DNA from: Planctomycetaceae bacterium
Lineage (GTDB): Bacteria; Planctomycetota; Planctomycetia; Isosphaerales; Isosphaeraceae
Direction: 5' to 3'
NCBI GenBank assembly: GCA_019232645.1
Contig: JAFANO010000261.1
Coordinates: forward strand, 1-6,419
DNA: 6,419 nt
Below, in pieces: positions 1-4,245 of this stretch. The notes under the pieces are model-generated. The model searched no databases and was not told where the DNA came from. It was given only the letters and a program-made list of their open reading frames with translations. Within the stretch, counting starts at the first letter, position 1, and every line of letters starts with the position of its first letter. The translations under genes were made by a program, and so were the position numbers.

Positions 1-42
1 ACACCGCTGCTCACCCCGCCTGGCACGGGACGGCAGATACAG

Positions 43-69
43 CACCCCTGTCACTTTGGATTAGGGGTG
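43..69 (-). terminator. Possible stem-loop downstream of the RiPP gene
   Basis: CACCCCT (43-49) and AGGGGTG (63-69) form a perfect 7 bp stem with a 13 nt loop, starting 7 nt past the precursor's stop codon. There is no U-run, so it may be only a 3'-end stabilising hairpin. Nothing else recognisable lies in bases 1-76. Confidence 0.3.
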
Positions 70-76
70 AGCCAGG

Positions 77-454
77 CTACGCACAGTGGCAATCACAGTT
101 AGCAGTGACACAAAATGCACCGGGCACCGCCCCGCCGCGCAGTTCCACGTGTTCCCCGGATGGCTTGGCAGGGAGGATCAGGTAGTGGAGGGTCTCGCTT
201 TCCTCGACCATCCCAAGACCGCGACCGGTCCGGCCAGCGAGTGCTGCTCTGGAAGCCGCATCCGACCAGGCCTTGTCCACGCCGAGGGTCTCGCTTTCCT
301 CGACCACCCGGACCTGACGGCCCTCGGGCACGTCCACGCCCTCGGCGCGCAAGACCGCGACCGGTCCGGCCAGCAAGCGCTGCTTGAACGCCGCATCCGA
401 CCAGGCCTTGGCCACCACTTGACTCAATGCTCTCTCGCACGGCGTAGAAATCAT
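77..454 (-). CDS. NHLP-leader RiPP precursor peptide with Cys-rich core
   Basis: This 125-residue protein looks like a ribosomally made, post-translationally modified peptide precursor with a nitrile-hydratase-alpha-like leader (NHLP family). Seen: AKAWSDAAFKQRLLAGPVAVL at residues 15-35, then VPEGRQVRVVEESETL (42-57), LILPAKP (92-98) and a double glycine at 107-108. These follow the NHLP leader pattern. Cleavage after Gly-Gly would release AVPGAFCVTANCDCHCA, with cysteines at 115, 120, 122 and 124, one Thr and no Ser. The leader is unusual: residues 16-57 are partly duplicated as 61-89. ATG 454 is chosen because a GAGGAG ribosome-binding site lies 7 nt upstream and the family similarity begins there. 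The frame stays open to 802, and another ATG with a good site lies at 595. The modification type (thioether, azoline or other) cannot be told, as no maturase is in view. A non-functional duplicate is possible. Confidence 0.75.
   Translation of the reverse strand: MISTPCERALSQVVAKAWSDAAFKQRLLAGPVAVLRAEGVDVPEGRQVRVVEESETLGVDKAWSDAASRAALAGRTGRGLGMVEESETLHYLILPAKPSGEHVELRGGAVPGAFCVTANCDCHCA
188..410 (-). repeat. Tandem duplication inside the NHLP leader
   Basis: Three blocks are repeated exactly. Bases 188-210 match 284-306 (offset 96), 214-238 match 350-374 (offset 136), and 255-275 match 390-410 (offset 135). The core-proximal copy (188-275) therefore has one extra base and about 40 missing bases relative to the N-terminal copy, net -39, so the reading frame is kept. 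A shared GTCCACGCC at 332-340 and 275-283 region marks the likely recombination junction. Identity in the three blocks is complete, while the 15-16 nt between the second and third blocks has diverged. Confidence 0.9.
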
Positions 455-461
455 GAGAGGT

Positions 462-467
462 CTCCTC
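462..467 (-). promoter_or_regulatory. Ribosome-binding site of the RiPP precursor
   Basis: On the minus strand the sequence reads GAGGAG followed by 7 nt and ATG at 454. This decides the start of the precursor within a frame that stays open much further upstream. The site sits in a small palindrome (GAGG-AGA-CCTC) and directly follows a run of seven T. Confidence 0.75.
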
Positions 468-476
468 AAAAAAAGG

Positions 477-636
477 AACGGCCCGACAAGCGGCAAGAAA
501 CCCGACGAAGATCGAAATGCCAAAAATGATTGATAGGCCAGGACTTGCTCCAGATCGATCGGCGCGAGTCCTTCCCAGTCAACCACGTGCAGCATCTTCA
601 AAATCCTCCGCCTTTCTGGCCGCTTGTCGGGCCGTT
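477..636 (-). repeat. Long-range inverted repeat upstream of the RiPP gene, followed by a U-run
   Basis: Arms at 477-494 and 619-636 are perfect 18 bp complements (AACGGCCCGACAAGCGGC and its reverse complement). They extend to 23 of 24 matching bases when the adjoining AGAAA is included, with about 120 bp between them. In a minus-strand transcript the second arm is followed almost at once by seven U (468-474) and then the GAGGAG site of the precursor. This is the arrangement of a terminator or attenuator with a long loop. It could instead be the ends of a tiny mobile remnant. Confidence 0.6.
604..609 (-). promoter_or_regulatory. Second in-frame ribosome-binding site with ATG at 595
   Basis: GGAGGA lies 8 nt upstream of an ATG at 595 on the minus strand. 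This start is in frame with the RiPP precursor and would add 47 residues (beginning MLHVVDWEGLAPIDLEQ) for a 173-residue product. The extension does not resemble an NHLP leader. It may be chance, a translated leader, or a longer isoform. Confidence 0.35.
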
Positions 637-862
637 GAAGAACAGTCAGGGGGGAGAGAACCTTAGTCTCTTGAGGCTGGAGCTCGGCTCCCGGGACAAT
701 CCTTGGAGTAGCCCGCGGTCTGTCCCGAGCGGACAGGGCTTGAGTCGCCCAGACCCATCTCCCTCCACAAGATGAATCGCCAACCGAGGCCGAAGCGAGC
801 AACGGTCGGCAAAAAAAAGGCGGCTCATGTGCCCGGAGTGGTGGTTGAACACCGCTCTCGTC

Positions 863-945
863 GGGTCCACCGTGCGGACCTTGACGGAAGTTCCTGGAAA
901 TCTAGGTGTTGCGAACTGCCTTGGGACGGTCCGCAAAGCGGACCC
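863..945. repeat. Compound GGTCC/GGACC palindromes
   Basis: Two local hairpins can form: 864-880 (GGTCC-7 nt-GGACC) and 928-944 (GGTCCGC-AAA-GCGGACC, 7 bp stem). The same bases can instead pair over distance as two nested helices: 863-868 with 940-945 (6 bp) and 873-880 with 928-935 (TGCGGACC/GGTCCGCA, 8 bp). This may be an operator or a structured RNA ahead of the sigma gene. Function unknown. Confidence 0.5.
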
Positions 946-1029
946 TGCAGGATTTCACCAATCTGGGCCCATGAGCTAAAAAGAAAAGTCGTTACGTCAA
1001 GTGTGGGGCGCCGTATGGACTCGGTGAGG

Positions 1030-1055
1030 GGAGAGACGACCCCTGAGGTCTCTCC
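1030..1055 (+). promoter_or_regulatory. Hairpin just upstream of the sigma-factor ribosome-binding site
   Basis: GGAGAGAC (1030-1037) and GTCTCTCC (1048-1055) make a perfect 8 bp stem with a 10 nt loop, ending 17 nt before the AGGGA at 1073-1077. If transcribed with the sigma gene it lies in the 5' leader. The left arm also resembles a ribosome-binding sequence. Whether it regulates is inference. Confidence 0.4.
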
Positions 1056-1084
1056 TGGGCCAGTGATGCGCCAGGGACTCAGTC

Positions 1085-1342
1085 ATGGGAGAGGATCGCA
1101 CGGATCAATCCTCCTCCGCGGGGGCCGAAGGTCCTTCGTTCGCGGAGTTCATCCGGCGGATCCGCGCCGGGGACAAGCGGGCGGCCGCGGAGCTCGTCGA
1201 GCGCTACGAGCCGGTACTCCGACGCGTCGTGCGGGTCCGGCTCCGTAACCCGCGGCTGCGGCGCCTCATCGAATCGGTCGACATCTGCCAATCGGTTTTC
1301 GCTTCGTTCTTCGTCCGCACCGTCCTTGGTCAGTGGAACTGA
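1085..1342 (+). pseudogene. Planctomycete-type ECF sigma-70 factor, truncated by the IS
   Basis: The first 83 codons match the N-terminus and region 2 of planctomycete ECF sigma factors: FAEFIRRIRAGDKRAAAELVERY at residues 19-41, VLRRVVRVRLRNPRLRRLI at about 45-63, and SVDICQSVFASFFVRTVLGQ at 64-83. In full-length relatives this is followed by an F/Y-D-L segment, the linker and region 4 (the -35-binding helix-turn-helix), for roughly 180-200 residues. Here codon 84 (base 1334) is the first of the insertion sequence, which adds Trp-Asn and a TGA in its first terminal repeat. ATG 1085 is supported by AGGGA 7 nt upstream. Without region 4 the product should not direct transcription. No remainder is recognisable beyond the IS, so the loss is not a simple interruption. 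Confidence 0.85.
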
Positions 1343-1386
1343 GCGCGTAAAAGGGACCCACCCTGAGCGCGTAATTGGGACCCACC
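1334..1386 (+). repeat. Left IS end: terminal repeats L1 and L2
   Basis: L1 (1340-1362) and L2 (1364-1386) are 23 bp direct repeats differing only at two central bases (AA versus TT at 1375-1376). They are spaced exactly 24 bp apart. L1 is preceded by TGGAAC, which starts the element at 1334. These are expected IstA binding sites. Each repeat has TGA in the sigma reading frame and TAA in another frame. Confidence 0.9.
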
Positions 1387-1395
1387 TCGATCTTC

Positions 1396-1422
1396 AAAAT
1401 AGCCGCCCTGGGCAAAAGCGGC
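1396..1422 (-). terminator. Weak possible terminator after istB
   Basis: On the minus strand GCCGC (1422-1418) and GCGGC (1406-1402) form a 5 bp GC stem with an 11 nt loop, followed directly by TATTTT (1401-1396). It lies about 10 nt past the istB stop codon. The stem is short, so efficiency is doubtful. Confidence 0.3.
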
Positions 1423-1431
1423 AACCATGGT

Positions 1432-2199
1432 TCAGTCGGCCTTCCGACTCTTCTTCGCCTTCATCGACTCGCGGAAGCGGTAGCTCTCCCCATTCATCTC
1501 GAAGATGTGGCAATGGTGGGTCAGGCGGTCCAGCAGCGCCGCGGTCATCCGCTCCCCCTGGAAGATCTGGCCCCACTCGCTGAACGGCAGGTTGCTCGTC
1601 ACCAGGATGCTGCCGCGCTCGTAGCGGTCGGCGAAGATCCGGAACAGCAGCTCCACCCCACCCCGGCTCATCGTCACGTAGCCCAACTCGTCGCAGATCA
1701 ACAGGTGCGCCCGGTCGAGTTGGCCGAGGAAGCGCTCAAGCGTGTACTGCTTCTGCTCCTTCTCCAGCTTGCTCACCAACTCGGCCGCCGTGAAGAAGCG
1801 GACGCGAAGCCCTGCGCGACAGGCCGCCAGGCCCAATCCAATCGAAATATGAGTCTTGCCAGTTCCGTGGCTCCCGACAAGACAACAGTTGGATCTCTGT
1901 TCAATCCACTCGCAACGGGCCAACTCCAGCACCTTCGGCTTGGACAGGCCCGGCAGCGCCGTGAAGTCGAAGGTGTCGAAGTCCTTCTCGACCGGGAACT
2001 CCGCGTTCTTGATCCGCGCGGCCACCGCATTGGCGGCGCGGGCGGCCAGTTCGATCTCGGTCAGGCGGAGCAGGAACTGGGTGAACGTCTGGTTGCTGGC
2101 AGCGGCGTCCCGCGCCAGCGTCTCGAACTCCCGACCCATCGTCGGCAGACGCAACTGCCGGAAGTGGGCCTTGAGCAACTCGGTCGTGACATCAGCCAT
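1432..2199 (-). CDS. istB: IS21-family helper ATPase IstB
   Basis: IstB is the AAA+ ATPase that assembles with IstA on the transposon and target DNA and selects the target. The 255-residue product has the family's usual length and order: an N-terminal helical segment (LLKAHFRQLRLPTMG, about 8-22), Walker A GSHGTGKTH at 109-117, Walker B LLICDELGY at 166-174, and a sensor-like TSNLPFSEW at 201-209. It ends in a basic tail. The start at 2199 (MADVTTELLK) has AAGGGA 8 nt upstream. The nearby ATG at 2205 is too close to that site, and the longer open frame upstream overlaps istA and shows no family sequence. It begins 73 bp after the istA stop codon and is probably co-transcribed. All catalytic motifs are intact. 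Confidence 0.96.
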   Translation of the reverse strand: MADVTTELLKAHFRQLRLPTMGREFETLARDAAASNQTFTQFLLRLTEIELAARAANAVAARIKNAEFPVEKDFDTFDFTALPGLSKPKVLELARCEWIEQRSNCCLVGSHGTGKTHISIGLGLAACRAGLRVRFFTAAELVSKLEKEQKQYTLERFLGQLDRAHLLICDELGYVTMSRGGVELLFRIFADRYERGSILVTSNLPFSEWGQIFQGERMTAALLDRLTHHCHIFEMNGESYRFRESMKAKKSRKAD

Positions 2200-2272
2200 C
2201 GGCATGGTCCCTTCTCGAACGGGTTCCCAGAGGGACGGTCCGGGCCCGACCATCGAGCCCGGTCCCTCCGGA

Positions 2273-3874
2273 TCAGGCGAAGAACGCGCTGACGGGGGCC
2301 TCTGGGGCGTGATCGCGACACAGGACGTTCGACGAATCCTCATTTGACTCATCGATGATGTGGGACGCGCCCAAAAGCAGGTTGAAGCGGCTCAGGTCCG
2401 GCCGTGGCACGTGAACCGGAGCCGCCGGGGTGGCTTCCGAGGCCGGCGGTGGACCGCCGGTCGCCGCCTCGATCGCGGCGCGCGACCGCGTCCGTTGGAT
2501 GACGGCCTCGGCGCTCAAAAGGTGCTCGCGTACGCATGCCTCGATAGCCTGACGCACGCGCGGCAGGGGATGCTCGCCCAGCAGTTGCAGGACCCGCGCG
2601 AAGCGGCGGGAGCCGGCCAACACCCCGTGGTGCGCTTCCAAATGGGCACGGAAGTCGGCGAAGCACGCGGGGAGTTCCCAGTCGCGGAACACCGGCGCGT
2701 GGTCCAGCACACCGGGCTTGCGGCCCAGCGTCGCCAGGTAGTGGAGCGGGTCGAGCACCATCGTGTGCCGCATCTGCGACCGCGTGTGCCACGCGATCGC
2801 CCGGCCTTGGGCCACGATTACAACGCGATCCACGTAGCCCTTGACGGTCACCATCTGGAACGCGAACGGCCGCGGCACGCTGTAGCGATTGGTGTCGAAG
2901 GCGACGGTCTGATACTTGTCCACAGCGACCGCGGGATGGATCACGCAGGGGTCGAACCGATGCCCGGGCAACGGTACGGCCGCAGCGCGTTCCTCGGCGA
3001 ACCGCGTGGCGATCTCGAAGGGGCCGCAGAGCGACTGCACGGTCCGCGTTCGCTCGACTGTGCATCGCTCGCGAAGGAATGTGTTCAATTCTCCGAGATT
3101 GGTGGCATGGGGCACGGGGGTGGCGAACCGGCGTTGCACGGCCTTGACGGTGCTCTCGGCGTCGGGCTTCTCGTTGCCCCGGGCCGGCATGCAGAAGCGT
3201 GGGTCGAAGAGGTAGTGGCTGGCGAGCGCGGCGTAGCGCGGGTGGAGCTGCCGCTCGCGACCCTGGAGGATCAACGTCGCCACCGTTTTTGGGTTGTCCC
3301 ACCACACTTCCCTGGGGACCGACCCGAAGAACTCGAACGCCGCGACCATCCCTTCGAGGATGGCCTCGGTACGCTCGAAGGGCAGCGCCAGGACGAAGGG
3401 GGCGTTGGAGTAGGCCCAGGTGGTGACGAGGAAGGGGACCAGGCGTCGACCGTCGGGGAAATCGACATGGATGTGCCCGAAATCGGCTTCGAGCCGCTGG
3501 CCGGGGAGATGTCCCAGAGGGATGAAGGTTTCTTGATGTCGCGCCCGGTGTCGCCGGAGATAACGTTGCACCTGGCCGTAACCGCCGGGATAGCCGTGCT
3601 CGTCGCGGAGGCGGCGGAACACCTGCATGGCGGTGTGCCGCTGCTTAGGCGGGGCCTGCTCGTCGTCGGTTAGGATCTGGTCGATGATCGTGCGGAACGG
3701 CCCCAAGACCGGGGCCGGCCGCTCGTGGGTCCGGGTGTAGGGAGTGGGCTCGGACTGGGCGAGGACCTGACGAATCTTGCGTCGGGTGTGATGAAAGGTG
3801 CGCGCGATCGCTCGGATGGACATGCCATCGCGTCGGGCGCGGCGAATTGCTCCGTAATCGTCCACCGTAAGCAC
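2273..3874 (-). CDS. istA: IS21-family transposase IstA (DDE)
   Basis: IstA cuts and joins the IS ends through a DDE (rve-type) active site. The 533-residue protein starts MLTVDDYGAIRRARRDG, the standard IstA opening, followed by a helix-turn-helix GMSIRAIARTF (about 17-27) and a basic helix. Proposed catalytic residues are D131 (LEADFGHIH), D193 (VWWDNPKT) and E240 (NEKPDAESTVKAVQRRF). The C-terminal Mu-type region follows, with DTNRYSVP at about 327-334. GTG 3874 is chosen because GGAGGT lies 6 nt upstream and the family N-terminus begins here. A GTG at 3913 would add 13 residues without a good site. No frameshift or stop breaks it, so with istB the element may be able to move. Expression probably comes from within or near the right end. 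Confidence 0.96.
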   Translation of the reverse strand: MLTVDDYGAIRRARRDGMSIRAIARTFHHTRRKIRQVLAQSEPTPYTRTHERPAPVLGPFRTIIDQILTDDEQAPPKQRHTAMQVFRRLRDEHGYPGGYGQVQRYLRRHRARHQETFIPLGHLPGQRLEADFGHIHVDFPDGRRLVPFLVTTWAYSNAPFVLALPFERTEAILEGMVAAFEFFGSVPREVWWDNPKTVATLILQGRERQLHPRYAALASHYLFDPRFCMPARGNEKPDAESTVKAVQRRFATPVPHATNLGELNTFLRERCTVERTRTVQSLCGPFEIATRFAEERAAAVPLPGHRFDPCVIHPAVAVDKYQTVAFDTNRYSVPRPFAFQMVTVKGYVDRVVIVAQGRAIAWHTRSQMRHTMVLDPLHYLATLGRKPGVLDHAPVFRDWELPACFADFRAHLEAHHGVLAGSRRFARVLQLLGEHPLPRVRQAIEACVREHLLSAEAVIQRTRSRAAIEAATGGPPPASEATPAAPVHVPRPDLSRFNLLLGASHIIDESNEDSSNVLCRDHAPEAPVSAFFA

Positions 3875-3880
3875 ATCCTG

Positions 3881-3886
3881 ACCTCC
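3881..3886 (-). promoter_or_regulatory. Ribosome-binding site fixing the GTG start of istA
   Basis: GGAGGT on the minus strand, 6 nt from GTG 3874. It settles the start in favour of the MLTVDD N-terminus. A 6 bp hairpin (AGGGAC-TGG-GTCCCT, 3890-3904) stands immediately upstream in the transcript. Confidence 0.8.
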
Positions 3887-3889
3887 GAG

Positions 3890-3904
3890 AGGGACTGGGT
3901 CCCT
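3890..3904 (-). promoter_or_regulatory. Small hairpin in the istA leader
   Basis: AGGGAC/GTCCCT with a 3 nt loop, 3 nt upstream of the istA ribosome-binding site. Such leader hairpins can limit translation from read-through transcripts entering an IS from the host gene. That role is inference here. Confidence 0.3.
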
Positions 3905-3935
3905 GGCAGACACCAGCCTAAGCGGAGGCGGTTAC

Positions 3936-3998
3936 GGTGGGTCCCTTTTAGGCGCTCATTTTGCCCCTGGGTGGGTCCCTTTTACGCGCTCAGTTCCA
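3936..3998 (-). repeat. Right IS end: terminal repeats R1 and R2
   Basis: R1 (3970-3992) is an exact inverted copy of L1. R2 (3936-3958) differs from it by one base (CGCCTAA in place of CGCGTAA on the minus strand). Their starts are 34 bp apart, against 24 bp at the left end, so the two ends are not symmetrical inside the outer 30 bp. The element ends with GTTCCA at 3998. Confidence 0.9.
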
Positions 3999-4026
3999 GG
4001 GGTTGGTCCCGATCTGCCCCAACCCC
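3999..4026. repeat. Strong hairpin abutting the right IS end
   Basis: GGGGTTGG (3999-4006) and CCAACCCC (4019-4026) form a perfect 8 bp stem with a 12 nt loop. The outermost IS base (A3998) can pair with T4027. It may be the transcription terminator of the ATPase-TPR gene, lying 220 bp past its stop codon. Any U-run on the IS side has been replaced by the element. Confidence 0.5.
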
Positions 4027-4078
4027 TACAATTTGACCGTTGGGTGCCCCCGATCCCAATGATCTCCGAAGCCTCGCC

Positions 4079-4131
4079 CTCGCGATCCATAAAATTATTT
4101 ATATATTTGTAATATGCATGCATCTCGCGAG
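4079..4131. other. AT-rich islet flanked by an imperfect inverted repeat
   Basis: Bases 4089-4116 are almost wholly A and T in a GC-rich setting. They are bounded by CTCGCGATCCAT on the left and ATGCATCTCGCGAG on the right, with ATGCATGCAT (4114-4123) a perfect 10 bp palindrome. It could be a promoter element, a protein-binding site or a junction scar. No clear -35/-10 pair is seen. Confidence 0.45.
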
Positions 4132-4245
4132 CCTGAACCTCTCCAGTTCGCGGAGCGCCCAGGAGTCGGGCCTGCACCGCAGTGATGCCCGGGGGGTGAC
4201 CGCCCAGCTCCGCCAGGGGTCGAACCCCGGATTCCAGCTCGAGCG

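Larger units (their letters stand above)
455..1084. other. Divergent intergenic region with several stem-loops
   Basis: No convincing gene lies between the RiPP precursor and the sigma fragment. The frames open here look like non-coding translations. Besides the inverted repeat 477-636, the region holds a hairpin at 720-736 (CTGTCC/GGACAG, 5 nt loop), an A8 run at 811-818, a compound GGTCC/GGACC structure at 863-945, and an 8 bp hairpin at 1030-1055. No strong consensus promoter stands out. TTGACG at 881 and TTACGT-16-TATGGA at 992-1019 are weak candidates for the plus strand. Confidence 0.6.
1334..3998 (-). mobile_element. Complete IS21-family insertion sequence
   Basis: A 2665 bp element bounded by TGGAAC...GTTCCA, with 30 bp perfect terminal inverted repeats (1334-1363 and 3969-3998). 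A 23 bp motif starting TGAGCGCGTAA occurs twice at each end, as is typical of IS21-family multiple terminal repeats. It carries istA and istB in the usual order, both intact, read from right to left in this window. It has cut an ECF sigma gene on the left and lies 247 bp beyond the stop of a large ATPase-TPR gene on the right. No direct repeat of 4-8 bp flanks it. The ends TG...CA fit the family. Confidence 0.95.

Noticed and set aside
188..410. Repeats in the RiPP gene as a CRISPR array
   Set aside because: There are only two copies, with unequal spacing, lying inside a coding leader. There are no spacers of regular length.
455..802. Full 241-codon version of the RiPP frame starting at 802
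   Set aside because: The extra residues look like translated leader RNA with no family similarity, and there is a far better ribosome-binding site at 454.
2360..3673. Long plus-strand open frame (437 codons) opposite istA, and a 305-codon one at 1375-2292 opposite istB
   Set aside because: Both are antisense shadows of well-recognised IS21 genes in GC-rich DNA and show no family features.
1326..4008. TTGGTC on both sides of the IS (1326-1331 and 4003-4008) as a target duplication
   Set aside because: The copies lie 2 bp and 4 bp away from the ends rather than touching them, so they are not a proper target-site duplication.
3970..4123. Small minus-strand frame starting at ATG 4123 (MHAYYKYINNF...)
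   Set aside because: The nearest purine-rich site is about 14 nt away, the start overlaps the ATGCATGCAT palindrome, and the frame runs into the IS end. It has no recognisable homology.
4211..4230. T-arm-like sequence GGGGTTCGACCCC on the minus strand, suggesting a tRNA
   Set aside because: With a 7 nt T-loop the stem has mismatches, and no acceptor stem, anticodon arm or CCA context can be built around it.
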